Assembly: GCA_032622095.1 (NCBI GenBank)
Contig: CP136068.1
Location: 122,083,989-122,147,988, forward strand
Source of the DNA: Siphonodentalium dalli
Lineage: Eukaryota > Mollusca > Scaphopoda > Gadilida > Siphonodentaliidae
DNA length: 64,000 bases
Direction: 5' to 3'
Position 1 is the stretch's first letter; each line of letters starts with the position of its first letter. Under the pieces are notes generated by a model that ran no database searches, was not told where the DNA came from, and saw only the letters and a program-made list of their open reading frames with translations. Positions 13,801-28,800 of this stretch are shown here, one piece after another. Made by a program: the position numbers and the translations under genes.

Positions 13801-16800
13801 TTCGGTCATAACAGGCGCTCTCGAGAGACAATCAGACACGGCCATGTCTTTGCCCGGAACATACTCTGCTTTGGCGCTAAATCGCCTGAGCCTCAATAGC
13901 AATCGCTGACATCGAAGTGGGGCTTTATCGATATCAGTCTTATTGATAATTGGTACTAACGGCCTATGATCCGTTAGTAAGGTAAATGAAGGCAAGCCGA
14001 CAAGATACCTGGCAAATTTTTCACATGCCCAAACTCCGGCTAAGCATTCTTTCTCGATCTGAGCCCACTTTTGTTCCGAATTAGTCAGCGTTCGTGAGCA
14101 AAAAGCCACTGGCGCTAACTTGGACCCAATTTTGATGAAAAGAGCTCCACCCAGACCATAGCTTGAGGAGTCCGCACTCACCACCACAGGTTTACTCTGG
14201 TCATAGTAAGTTAATGTCGGAGCGGTAGTTAATTTTAGTTTCACTGCTTCGAATGCTCTCTCCTGTTCGGGCCCCCAGAACCACGCAATCTCACCTTTTA
14301 AAAGATTAGTGACTGGAGCCAGCATGTCAGACAAATTTGGAACATACCTGCCCAAGTAGTTTATAAATTCCCAGCATTCTTTGCAGCTCAGAAACCGTTT
14401 CCGGCGGCTTCAAATCCATAACTGCTTGAACTCGCTCTGGATTTGGGGTAATTCCAACTTTATCTAAAATGTGCCCAAAGAATTTTATCTGAGATTTACT
14501 AAACTCACATTTTTCTCTGTTCAGCATTAACCCCGATTCTTTCATACGCTCCATCACCTTGGCCAGGTGTTCGTCGTGTTGACTTTGATCCTTACCGTAT
14601 ACGATGCAGTCGTCTATAAGACAATCCACCACTTCCAAGCCAGCGAGCATTTCGACCATCTTGCGCTGAAAAAATTCTGGCGCCGACGTGATTCCTTAGG
14701 GGACGCGACGCCAAGCGAACCTACCGAAGGGACTGATGAATGTCGTCAAGGGGACGCTGTCTGGATCCAGAGGAATCTGAGTAAAACCTCTGCTTGCGTC
14801 TAGACGTCTGAAAACAGTCATACCTACCAGCTTAGGTGAAATATCATCCAGATTTGGCATCATGTACCTTTCCCGTTTGATTGACTCATTAAGATGTTTA
14901 ACATCAACACATATTCGAACCTTACCTGACGGTTTCAAAACTGGAACCATGGGAGCGCACCAATCAGTCGGCTCAGTAACTGGAATAATTACCTTAGTTT
15001 CAACCAGACGATCAAGTTCTTCCTTCACCTTTTCCATCAGCTGAAATGGAATCCGGCGGGGTGTGGCTACGCTATATGGTACAGCCTTCATAATTGGCTA
15101 CGGCAATCGGCAATGCCGAAGCCATTTGCTGAAGCAAACTAGGCCACGGTAAATGGTTGCCGTAGCAGATTGCCGAAGCCAGACAATCTGAATTAAAAGG
15201 GCTGATGGTATGGCACCGGGTTCTAGTTCAATCCTCACAGGAGAGCAGTTCACCAACCCACTGGTACCAAATACCTCCTCATGAACTTCTTCGGCCCGTT
15301 TCACAAGGTTTAATGCGGAAGCAGCACCCCTACCAAGCAAATTACTCTGGTGGTCTCCTTTCACTACAAAAAACCCTGAATGTGTAACGTTTACCCTCCC
15401 GGAAAACCTCCGCGGTAAATTGGCCTCGACAAATAACCTCACCCCCAGGACTCTTCAAGACAGAAGACACTGGCTTAAGTTTGGGCTTGTTTTTCAATTT
15501 CGAGTAAGTAAGCTCAGACATGACCGTGGCATCTGCCCCCGTATCAATCTTAAAACTCACATTCGTATCGCATATTCTCAACTGTGTAATCCACGGCTCA
15601 CTCTCTCTAGAATCACAATTACACGTAACAGTTCCCAAATAATAGTTCTCGTCTGTTGCTTCATCGGGCTCCTCGTGAGTTTCAGTAACCTCTCTAACAT
15701 TCCGTCGCTTATTCCGACAGCAAACAGCGAAGTGGTTAAACAGATGACAGATTCGACATCTTTTTCCTTTTGCCGCGCAAACTTGATCCTTTCCGTGAAA
15801 CCGATTACACGAACCACACCTTTTATTACCAGGTTGATTTCCATGTTGAGGATAGTATTTATTATCTGCCTGTCTCGGAGTGCGAACAAACGGTTTCGAT
15901 TTCTGGTATTTACCACGCACTTCCTCGATATTTCTTGACAAATCTTTGATCTGACCCTTCACGAGTTCACTTTGGCGAGTCATCGCTACAGCGTTGTCCA
16001 GGGTTAAGTCGACCTCCAACTGCATTTTCTCCGACAGTTCTTTGTCTACAATCCCGATCACTATCCGGTCCCGGATATGTTCAGATTTTCTGTCCTTGAA
16101 ATCACAATGCCCCGAAAGTTCGTACAAACTTCGAATATATTGTTCCACAGATTCACCTAACTGCTGTGATCGATTGTAGAATCGAGCCCGTTCATGAATA
16201 ATATTCCGTTTCGGAATGAAGTGTGCATCAAACTTTGATAATACAATATCAAAAGTATCTTTTTCCCTATTTGTTAAAGTAAACGATTGAAAAATGTTCT
16301 CTGCCTCACGTCCCATCGAATAGATCAACGATGAGACTTGCACTTTCCCGCTCTCTGCGTCCAACTTAGAAGCAGTCCGGTATCGGGAAAAACAAGCTTT
16401 CCATTCCGACCAAGCCGTAGGACAAGTAAAATCAAACGATTCCGGTGGTTGAAACGGCATAATGCAGCAGATACTAGTCCAATATCGTTCACTTAGGTAA
16501 AGTTTACTTCTGACACCATGTTCGGGATGCTCGAGTCAAGGTATATGTTAAAGTATATAGTATTTTATTATCATCTCATGACGGCTATCACACACTCCCA
16601 GATTCCCGCTTTTCTCATATCAATTATACTCCAACAAATACTCTGTAGGTACCGCCCATTCATTACAAGAATACGTCAGTCAAACTCAGTTGTACTCTTA
16701 CTCTAACACTCGTATAACATATAGGATGCGGGAATTTACATTGCCGAGTTTACAATGTGCCAATCATTTTTTCACAGAATGTATGATCGGAAATAAGTTA

Positions 16801-19800
16801 TTTTAAGGATAATGAAAGTCAAAGCTGTAATCGTCTATATATCCCCTGAATAGATTGGAAATTTCCCATTTCGAAATATCGGCTCCTCAGTTTCGTTTAT
16901 TAGTATATGATGAATAGACTGGAGTCTGAACAAGGCAAGCTGCTAAAATCAACCTTATCGAGTCGTTGCATTAATCAAATCCCACGAGTGTTCCTTTACA
17001 AATTTTCAGCACACTTATATACATTATTGAATTGCAATTGGCCACCACAACCGCAAGCTTATCATACATGTAGGTGTAAGAATCACAGGTAATAAACACC
17101 TACTGAGGTAAGACACATTATATTAACCCTTTACCCAACAGAAGGGCCCTGTGCCAATGCATTCTCTTATATATGCGAGTCGACCATAGGTCGCCTCGCA
17201 TATATAAGAGAATGCATTGGCTTAACACATTAAAAATTATAAAATTGTTAAAGAATGTAAGAAAAAATGGTAAAAAGTGTTAAAAAAAGATTGTTTTTAG
17301 GCCAATGCATTCTCTTATATATGCGAGGCGACCTATGGTCGACTCGCATATATAAGATAATGCATTGGCACAGGGCATAACTGTAACCATCACAATGTGG
17401 TCAATGAGCCGGTTCCAATGATATCCATATTTGTATGGTTTTATTGAGACAGACCGAAGATATTTTAGGCTGTTGAAGCTTTATTTGGCCGGTTTTGGCC
17501 GGTTTGTTGGGTAAAGGGTTAAGGTGCCCAATCAGGATAGACAATAGATCACACCGACATCAACAAAATTACAAAATGTAATGAATCAATGTTAGTATGT
17601 TACCAATGACAAACATGAAATAAATGTTTGTCTTTATGTGTACATGTATTTGCCCAAACCTACAGATTAGATGACAGCTGTAGGGTATAGGCGGGTGTTG
17701 AAGATCAAATCGGCAGACTCATGTGCAATGCGGGAGAATAAACGGGTCTGTCGGGATGCAAATTACCGGTACTAGGAAATACAGATTCAAAATTATTTGA
17801 CGGAGCCTATGTCGGTATAGGGAAACCCTGCATGTGCCATGTGTGTGAGTATGGAAGGCAAGCCGATATGTCGCCCAAAGAAGCAGTGAGCTTTGAATAC
17901 CATGATGATGATAAACCAATTTATCTTACAATATGTATTATATCAATCATAAAAAATTACAATTTTATCCCTTTCATGACGATAGGCCGCCTCGCATATA
18001 TAACAGAATGCATTCGCCTAACAATTTTTTTTTAATTTTGATCATTTTTAAAAATATTATTTATAATTTTTTCTTACATTCTTTAATCTTACATTCTATA
18101 AAAAAAAAATTATTATATTCTTTAAGAATTTTTATCATTTGTTTTCATTATTTCTTACATTTTTTAACAATTATAAAAAATAATATAAAATTTGTTAGGC
18201 TAATGCATTCTCTTGTATATGCAAAGCGATCTATGGTTGACTCGCATATATAAGAGAATGTATTGGCACAGGTTTTCGCAAAAATTCAGGAAGCTCCCAT
18301 CATGAAATGGTTAACAAGGTATTGTGGTATGGAAATGATGTTAAAAAATAAGAGTATCTGTCCATTGTTGTAAAGAAATTGAACGGTCAAATCGAGGCTA
18401 TTAGAAATGAAAGGAGTCTCAACATTTTCTTGTTACATACTAACTGGCTATTTTGCAAAGTTCAAATTTTTCAAAATTGGTCAACTCTGAGACGAGATTA
18501 GAAATGATATGCAGAACTATTCTTTGTGAAGGACCAAAGCAACATAAAACAACATTAATATTACTCAACCATATTTGCAATAATCTGGCAGACATAAACA
18601 CTCAATACTGATTCACCTTTTCATTTTTACCTCCAAAACAATAGTTCTAAACATTGCTACCAAAAAACTAAATTATGCAACGAAAAATGTTTGATTTTTT
18701 ATATTCTTGCATAGTCATGATTTCAATCGCAGACAGAGTATACGCCCTAGTTGGATTCCCAAGCTAGTTAATATTTCAGTGCATTTTTTATGAACTCTCA
18801 AATGACCGCCTCGAAATTCATATTTTGTGAAAAGTGCTCTAGCTCGACTCCTTAACCACAGCAGAATTATGGGTAACTTTTCAGGATTTAGTCGGAAATA
18901 TGGCTTGTTGCCATTCATAGGAAAGCTGAGAGCTTTCCGATGAATGGCAACAAGCCATATTTCCGACTAAATCCTGAAAAGTTACCCATAATTCTGATGT
19001 GGTTAAGAAGTTGATTACTTAGGGGATTACTGTATGCTTTTGGTTAAGGCCTAAAAAAAAATACATTTGTTTCCGCTAACGAGCTGAAAAAAATTAGGGT
19101 AGGTAGGTAGGCTTAACTTCTTTTTTTTTGTTAACTTTTTTTTTTTCAGTATCTTTAAAAATAACTGTATAATACTTGTCAATAACCCAAACTATGCACT
19201 TCTTAGCCCCCAATCAGGTTAACCCAAATGACAGAGGAACTAGAAACTCCAATTCAATCTTGCATATGCTTCAATATTTACATATATACTAGTCTATATA
19301 CTAATATAGTCTTTGATAATCCTAATATTTCTCATATGGTCTGGCGACAACTGGAGTCAGTCCAGCACCACTGCACTGTCACATATTGGAGTGACCGTCT
19401 TGTACCGATATCTTAATGATGGCTTCACAACCCCACCTTCTCCTCCGCATTCAGTGAAGGATCTAGGTATTTTTTGTGGACACCTATTTTTAGGCAATGA
19501 TATGCCAAAGGCATAACCTGAAGGCCTGAGTGGAGGAAGGTTTGGGAAGGGTGACCACCTAATGATGGTGGGGGTTCGCCCCCTGGAAAAATTTTGAAAA
19601 TCCATTGCATTTAGAGCTAATCTAGGGCATTTTGAGTCAGAATTTTGAATTTTACTGAGAGGTCAATTCGATCAAGTTTCTCGAGCGTAACTTTGAAATT
19701 TTTTATGTATGTATGGGATTTGAAATGCTTATAAGTTATTATCAGGTATCTTTTGGTTCCATGGATCATGCTTATCCGGCTTGAAATGAGACTTGCCATT

Positions 19801-22800
19801 ATCACTCTAATTCATATAATAGGCTATTTTATAAAATTCAAGTGAGACACATACCGGTACATAATATACTACATGTAGCACAGAAACAATGTCTACTATA
19901 AATAGTAATTACTATTTATAGTACTACTCTCTATGTTAATTTTTCATTTGGTATTATGAGATCCCACCTGATAACCAGGTTGATTCGATCAAATTGTTAA
20001 TGTTCCTGTACTGTATTTGATTGAAATACTGAAGTCTGAAGGCTGAATCATAACAAACCTGAACTGAAACTATTTGAAGTTTTCACAGATGAAAGCTAGA
20101 TAAAGCCAAACATACTTTACAGTATGATTCCAACTGTTAAACTGAAATCTTTTTGTAAACTTAAATTTCTTATGACAATATATATAAATGTTTTGCATCT
20201 TGTTATGATATGAATTGGGACCTAAATTAAAAAAAAAAAAAAAAAAAATTAAATAATTTTTTTTTTTTTTTTTTTTGTTGCAATCACAATAAAAATTTTA
20301 GGGTCGGGGGTTTAAAATAGGGTCGGTCGGGTTAGCGGAAACAAACGTCTTTTTTTTTAGGCACACTATTCGTAAATTTTCAAAAAATCATGCTTAATCT
20401 TACCTTCAGCACGCTAGTGATGCCCTTAGATAGGTTGCTTGTGGCCTCGGATGATGAGATAGAATAATCCCACGATGACCACGCAAGCAGCGAAAATTTG
20501 TACCGTGACTGACTCGGAGCCTTCACTTTGTTCTCAGCTTCATGAGCCATCCTTAAATAAAAACAATGATGATTAGGCCAAAAAAAAAAAGTTTTTTATT
20601 CTCGGGCAATTTTTTTTGAGAATCGATGAGGGAGCGAGGGTTTTATTTTTATTTTTTATTTTTGGTATAGGGATAATGCCCATAGTTAGCATGGGTTATT
20701 ATACCTTCCCAGGTTAAGAAAATCTAAGGAGAACATTGTGTGGATATCAACTAATGTATTCCACTATGAAGAATGACCAATTATCACATTATATACTACC
20801 CGTACATCATATATGAGGGTATCACCCCCCCTCCCCCCTGGATCCTGAATACCAGTTAATTTTGGGGGGTGAATCCTGAATACATGTTAAGAAATAATAT
20901 GCGATAAATGACATACAAATTGACTGTTTTAATATCAGACAGATACAAGCAGAAGTTACATAGACACATATAGTTTCCGGACGCTTTCCGGTTAACGACC
21001 GAAGAGACGCCGGTCACGTTATGGGCGCTATGAGGCCGTTATGATACGATTAATGATACTTTATGATGGTGGTCGAATATGCCTAAGAAGCTATTCTACC
21101 CACTCATTCATAGAGATAACTAGCACAAAATATTATTTTGCTCCATCAAAACCTGCGTCCAAGATGTTTTGCTTGAACCCGCATACCAGTTAATTCGGGG
21201 GTATGAATCCCGCGTACGGGTAAAAACACCCTGAATCCCGCGTACCGAAAATGGGGGGGGGGGGGGGTGATACCCTCATATATATTGTTGGTATATTTGA
21301 TATATGTATGTACCTTTTTATAGTATATTTTTATATATATTGGAAATAGGGAGATTTGTCCTCAGAAATAGGGAGATTTAGTGTAAAATAGGGAGATTTT
21401 TTTCAATGTCAGTAACATGGAAAACACTTCATATTTTTTATTTAAATGTCATAGACTGTTTGTTGCATTTAATTTTAGTTTGCATCTGCCACACCTCAGT
21501 TACCTGTTTCTTGATTTTCTGCATTCAAAGGCACACCCTTTCGGTAGTATTCACAGTTTAGTACATCTATGATCTATGCACAATTAACGGCCTTGACACC
21601 GACTACCGAGTGTCTCTAATTTCTAAAATCACTGAATCATTGGGAATAAAATTATGATTTTTCGGTTATGGATCACGCTTTATTTCCAACAAGCCAAAAT
21701 ACGATTAAAAATATATTTGCACACTATAAAATGGTGCTCTCGGATAATTTTGTCGCCAAATATATTCAGTAACATCGGTGAATTTAAAGAGAATACGCAT
21801 GGACAGAATTATTTGAGGTCCGTTCGATTCGCGTTCTCTGTTACTGCGTATACAAAACACGGAATACAACAAAGACGGAAACGGAACTAAAACAAACAAA
21901 GTTTAAATCGGGATTATAAATTTTATATCTATCTTATATACTTTAATATTTATCCATCTATACTATAGTAACTATACATGCTAGCCATACAAACTTCAAA
22001 TACTATTAAATTAAACCAGCATACACATCGCCAATATGCACCATATTTCTTTCCGGTTTGCGTTTCCGAAATTGGAAATCACATAATTGTTTACAGCACG
22101 GAAACACATTTGACTTAATAAACTTGGGGTTTGAGCAGCTTGTACGTGGTGACAATATACCTGGTAGTTATCGTTGCCTAGTGTCTGTTGTTGAAACCAA
22201 CACATACACCATTGAATGTCTATCATATTCGTTGTTTGAAACATATCTAATTTCTCTTTTCTAGTTTCCTATTTTCGTGTTATCATTTGACAGTTTGGTC
22301 AAATTGAAAATCGTAATAAAATGGTTCAACGCGGGCCTTTTTTCCAGACGCGGCTATGCCCGAGAATCAAAACCCTTTTTTTTTTGGCCTTAGCATCACT
22401 AAATTTACCCTCTGGGGAACTCATTCTGCTTAGGCTACTTGATGACAAGCCTTGAAATGATATTTAAAAAAATATAATATATATTTCCTTAAAGAAAGCC
22501 TGAACACTGAACTATATGGATATATGTCCTGCGTTTGTAAACCATAGTAGAAATAGGGGTTAACTTTTTGTGGTCGCCTACGATCCCTCACGGTATTCAG
22601 TGGCTTGCTCGGAATCAGTCACGGATGCGCAGTCCCAATATAACCGATTGAATCTCGTCAGTTTATTTTCAACTCAATCAGGAGATTGGCGAGTTGCGGG
22701 GTTGGGAATGGCACCGCCATGGGAGGGCCCTATGATAGTTCAGTGTTCAGGCTTTCTTTAAGGAAATATATATTATATTTTTTTTAAATATCATATTTCC

Positions 22801-25800
22801 GCTAAAGGAAGCCGTTCACACTGAACTATATGGATTAGTATGCAAGCCCAGGAGGAGGCACGAGCAATAAAGTTAATAGCCAAATTTTGGAGGGAATGCA
22901 TTCTTCTAAAACAGATTGTACCTAAATATGAACTCTTTAATGAATCTGTTATGATTAGTTACGTGAAATAACTCATATAATTAGAGTGCTATATTGCTCA
23001 AACATGTACCCCCCCTTGTTTTTGGAAGCAACATCCCAGGTGGTGCCATTCAATTCAGAAATGCGAGCGAACCGAGCAATTCTCTGTTCTTCATCCGTCA
23101 GTTCTAAGAATCCAGCCTTAGCGACATAACGACCTGCACTGGAGGAGGCCCACTCCAAAGATGGCAAGACAACCCACATTAAGAGTTAACTAACTGCTGT
23201 TCACCAATGCAAATGGCAGATAACCTGATGCCCAATCTGTGGCACAGGGATCAAATGGAGAGCCCATTAGCCCAAATGGGTTAGACAACTATAAGCGAGT
23301 CAAGCCATCGGATCAGAGGGAGCCCCCACCATCGCATGCTGCAGGTGGTCATGCCCAAGCTAATATCCTGGCCAAGCTGGAGGGTGGGGAGAGGTCATTT
23401 TTCTCTGATCCCTTCACGGAGGAGTGGCAGGCAAGGCCGCATTTTGTCGTTAAGACGAGCATGACCAGGGGGACGCGGCGCTTTACCTCATGGGTACGGC
23501 CCCTGCCCTACGCTTAAGCTGCCGGAGGCCCATCTGCCGGTGTCGATTTGTAGGCACGCGATTTGGCAGCTTTAGCGCCCAGAACCGCTGGCGTCTGGTG
23601 GGGGACAAATGTCCTGGAGGTCCCAAGTACCCCGTCTACTCCACCAGACGTTTCCCACAGACTGATTGGCCGCGAATGCGTAATCGGGGGAGCGTGAACT
23701 GGTCCTGCCCTTAGAACAGTTATCACACGTTCACATGTCCCTGAGGTACCTATGTATCACAATATACACATTGCGTATATATATATATAAAATGATATAA
23801 TATATATATCCGGGGGATATATTAAGTTTTCCTCATGAGACCATGTCAGAAGGCCCATCAATCTAATGGGCGGAGCCAGATCACAGCTCCCTGTCATGAT
23901 CCAACGTATCACTAAATATAGATATACAACCCCACAGAGAACATGTCTCACAAGATATCATTGCAGAAACCCGGTGACACAAATCTTTCGCATATATAGA
24001 TATATAAAATGATATAAATAGATATATCATGGTGATATATAAGTCATCATGAGATCATGTCAGAAGACCCTACTAAAGCTGCGCCCAACAATCCAATGGT
24101 CGGAGCCCGAGCAGAGGTCCCTGGCACAATCCAATGTATCATTAAAGATATATATATAGCCCCTCAGAGAACATGACTAACAGCCATGAGCATCAGGAGC
24201 GCATGGCCGAACACCACAGGTGACCAGAGCATCCAATGAGAAAGCAAACCGCTACTCTCAGGTGCCAAACAATAGTGTCGGTACGAGTATTAATTTTGGA
24301 GAAATTTCCCAACGAGCACCATCCTTTGGAATGGAGACAGACAGCAAAATGTGCAATCACAAGTATTATGTTCAGCCTAAATCCACACACATTACTATTA
24401 TTATAAAGACACAAAAAAAACATCACAAAATTGGAGCCCATGTACCGTAAAAGGAAATGAGAAATATTGGATATCTACAAATACATATTGAAGGTAAAAC
24501 CACTTAAAGCCTTCATGACTGTTGTTGTTGCATATCCAGATGTATTTACCTTTTATAATACATACACTGTCAAACACCAGAAGTCCGTTGTTATTGTTGA
24601 TAAAAAAACTAAGATCATGCATACATTTCATCGTTCATTACTTTTTTATTTGAACTCTTATACATGTTACAATATAAAAAATGAAAGCAGATATTTAAGA
24701 CGGATAATCAATGATATGATTGTTATCTTATTGAATATTGAAAATGGCTAATATATCAATTGGAGCCATGAACTGTCGTGGGTTGTCGTCTGACCATGTA
24801 AAGCGTAGAGATTTATTTAATAGATGTAGAGCTAGGTACGATATTTCTTTGTTAATTGATACGCATTCAAGTAAAGAAACAGAAAAAAGATGGAGGATGG
24901 AATGGGGTTATGAAGCCATTTTTTCTTCATTTTCCAGTGCTAAAAGAGGGGTGGCCATTATTTTTAAAAATTCAATCCAGTATGAAATACACGAAATAGT
25001 GGCTGATGACGGTGGAAATTACATCATTCTTGATATTACAATCCAACATCAGAGACTTAGCCTATGTGCTGTATATGGGCCGAACGAGGACAGCCCAATG
25101 TTTTTTGAAAAACTTTTTAACAAAATTGACAAATTGGAAAACTCCTCTATAATAATTGCAGGAGACTGGAATGTACCTCAAGACTATTCAATAGATACAA
25201 TACATTATAAACAGAAAAACAACACAAAATCAAATGAAAAAATGAAGTTCTGGCAAATGAGGTTAGATTTACACGATACATGGAGGCTTCATAACCCAGG
25301 CATTAAACGATACAGTTGGAGGGGCCCAGGAAGTAAAATGGCTAGGCTCGACTACTTCCTGGTCTCCTCTGATCTTCAGTCTTTCATAAAAAAATCTGAT
25401 ATACATATTAGTTATAAATCAGACCATTCTCCAGTGAGCTTAACTATACAATTTGTGAGTCATCCCAGGGGCAGAGGGACATGGAAATTTAACAACAGTT
25501 TATTGAGAGACAAAAAGTATATAGAATTAGTTAAAACTATAATTGCTGAGGTAGTAGACCAATATGTGAATAATAACACTGAAAATATACGCATTGGGGA
25601 GGAAAATCTTTTTAAAATCAATGATCAACTATTTTGGGAAACCCTAAAAATTATGATTCGTGGCCCAACTATTGCATACTCTTCAAATTTGAAAAAGGGA
25701 AGAAATGAATCTGAAAATAAACTTGAGACAGAAATTTCAAGGCTTTCGGAAATACTCGACAATGGTGATGAATCGGTCGCTGTAAAAATAGATAAATTAA

Positions 25801-28800
25801 AATCAGAGCTAATCGAATTAAGAGACAAGAAAATACAGGGAATAATTCTGAGAACAAAAGCAAAATGGAAAGTAGAAGGGGAAAAATCAACCAAATACTT
25901 TTGCAATTTAGAAAAAAGAAGCTACACTGAAAAAACTATTGCCAAACTAATTAAAAGTGATGGATCTGAAATAACCGAACTTTCTGACATAATTGAAGAA
26001 CAACACAATTTTTACAAAAATCTATATGAATCAAAGATTGAACCAACAGCTGGAGATGAAGAAAATAATTTTCTTGATGTTGAAAACCCTTTTCTGAATT
26101 TCTTGGATACGCAAGAAACTGAATCCTTGGAGGGACAACTAACTGAATACGAATGCACAGCATCATTAAAAAAGATAAAAAATGAAAAATCCCCAGGATC
26201 AGATGGATATACAGCAGAATTCTACAAATTTTTCTGGAAAGATCTGGGGCAATTTGTTGTTAACTCATTGAACTATGGTTTTCGTACACAAAAATTATCA
26301 GTCACGCAAAGATGTGGAATTATAACATGTCTGCCAAAACCCAATAAACCTAAAGAATACATTAAAAATTGGAGGCCTATTTCGCTTCTCAATGTTGATG
26401 TTAAAATTGGATCAACAGTTATTGCTAATCGGGTAAAGAAAGTCCTCCCAAAACTTATTTCAGATTCACAACTTGGATTTCTAGCAGGGCGTTACATTGG
26501 GGAATCAACAAGGCTTACATTTGATTTATTAGAAAAGTGCGAGCAAAGAGATATACCTGGATTACTAGTACTACTTGATTTTGAAAAAGCTTTTGACTCC
26601 TTAGAATGGAGTTATTTAGAAAATTGTTTAAAATTTTACAAATTTGGACCAGATATCATCGGTTGGGTAAAAACCTTTTATTCAGATATTTTCAGCTATA
26701 TTGTCAATAACGGAAACCTATCTAACAAGATAGATATACATAGAGGGGTAAGACAAGGTGACCCACTTTCTCCTTACCTGTTTATTTTAGCGGTAGAAAC
26801 TCTTAGCGCATCTTTAAAAAATAATATAGATATAAACGGGATAAAAATTAACAAAACTGAATACATGGTCTCACAATATGCAGATGACATGAACCTCTTC
26901 CTCAGGAATGACTCACACTCATTAAACGAAGCCCTTAATACAGTCCGAAATTTCGCAAAGATAACAGGACTAAAAGCAAACTTCCAAAAAACTCAAGTCT
27001 TATGGATTGGATCGAAACGGGGCTGTGGTGAAGAAATTCCAACAGAAGAAAATATACTATGGAATCACTCAAATTCGGTCACTATACTTGGTATTGAATT
27101 CAACCTCTTCAATGACGACTACATTGAAAATAATTACAAGACAAAAATAAAAAAGCTAGAAAATCTACTGAATGACTGGTCCTTCAGACAACTAAGTCTT
27201 ACTGGAAAAACAACAGTAATAAAGACTCTTGCACTTCCAATGTTAATTCACTGTCTATCAGTACTACCTCCCCCTTCAAAAGACACATCTCTAAAAATCC
27301 AACAAATCTTTTATCGCTTTTTATGGTCTGGAAAAAAAGATAAAATTAAACGTAATGTTATAATAAATGAAATTGAAAACGGAGGCTTGAAGTTTCCACA
27401 TATTGACTCGTTTGCAAATGCATTAAAAATGACCTGGATACAAAAATTGCTAGACACTTCCAATAATGCCAGCTGGAAAAATATAATTTTAGATGACTTG
27501 GAGCCCTTTGGTGGTCCAAAAGTTTGGTTCTTTCAAAATGAAGCACTGACTATTATGGCAAATAAAGTTAATCCATTTTGGAAAAGCGTTATACAGGCTT
27601 GGAGTTTGGTAGATCAAGATATCAGCACAGCCCCACAAGACATCCAATCCCAATCCATTTATTGGAATAAATATATAAAAATAGACAATCATATGCTCTT
27701 AAACACTAAATGGATAAAGCAGGGTGTATTTTTTATAAATGACTTGATGAAAGACGATGGTGGACTCTTAGATTATCCATCATTCTGTAGCACTTATAAT
27801 TTACAAATTCCTTTCACACACTATCAAGGACTGTTGAATGCGATACCATCCCAATGGAGAGCATGTTTGAGAAATAGTGAGAAACTTGAATCAATTAAAA
27901 AAGAAAAAATAGAAATTCTCGGGAATGCCTTAACACCATGTAAGATTTTTTACCCAATTATTCTTAGACAATATGCTGAAACACCTTCCCACATACAAAA
28001 AAAATGGTCTAATAGACTTGGAATAGCTTTATGTGATTTGGATTGGAAACAAATATATAGGAACCCATATCATATCACAGATGATACTGGCCTGATAAGT
28101 TTTCAATACAAAATTAATCAAGACATACTTTATACAAATTCAAAATTATTCAAGTGTAAACTGTCAGAAACAGAATTATGCTCTTTTTGTGGGAACACGA
28201 AAGAAACAGTTATACATCTCTTTTGGGATTGCCCCATTTCAAAATCAGTTCTACTTCAACTCCAACATAAGTTAAAAGAAAAGTGTGATATTACATTCGA
28301 ATTAAAACCAGAGTATACTGTCCTAGGTATGCATGGAGATATACATCCCAATGATACCCTTGATATCTGTACAATGCTGTATAGAAAATTTATATACTCA
28401 TGTAAGATGAGGGCTACCAACCCAACTATAAATGGACTTCTTGAATTTTTTAAATATTATAAAAGAATTGAAACTCTAAACACATATTCCTTGAATGATA
28501 GAAGTAAAAAATATGGGGAAAGATGGGAAGCTCTGGAAGCAATTCTTAGCAATTGAAAACAAGGCAATATCTACTTCTCAGTGAAGCTATTACTCAAACA
28601 TGCTCATAATATGGATTAAATAACTTCCCCCCACGACAGTTCAGAAATAAGCGATCATAAGCGATCATAAGTATCCACGTTTCACAAATACACTGATTAT
28701 CCACAAAAAAAAAAAAATTTACTTTTTTATATTTTGTTACTTTATATCTACAAATTACATGCAATCATATATACATGTATGTTCATATATACCTTAAAAT

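Larger units (their letters stand above)
10704..16708 (-). mobile_element. Gypsy-type LTR retrotransposon, defective, interrupted by a hAT
   Basis: Complete ends: 190-bp LTRs, 5-bp target duplication CTCGT at 10699-10703 and 16709-16713, tRNA-type primer site next to the right (5') LTR and purine tract next to the left (3') LTR. The order gag, protease, RT, RNase H, integrase is that of Ty3/Gypsy elements. Without the 1.34-kb hAT and its duplication it is about 4.66 kb. A premature stop inside RT (14696-14698), at least two frame changes, a ~95-bp hairpin insertion and the hAT make it incapable of autonomous movement. The LTRs differ at about five of 190 positions, so the insertion is fairly young. 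Confidence 0.93.

Noticed and set aside
23239-23714. GC-richer ORFs as a possible host gene or structural RNA
   Set aside because: No family recognised, overlapping frames, no splice-consistent neighbours; more likely part of a repeat or the LINE 5' region.
25625-27692. Antisense ORFs under the LINE ORF2
   Set aside because: Shadow frames of the long plus-strand ORF with no motif of their own.
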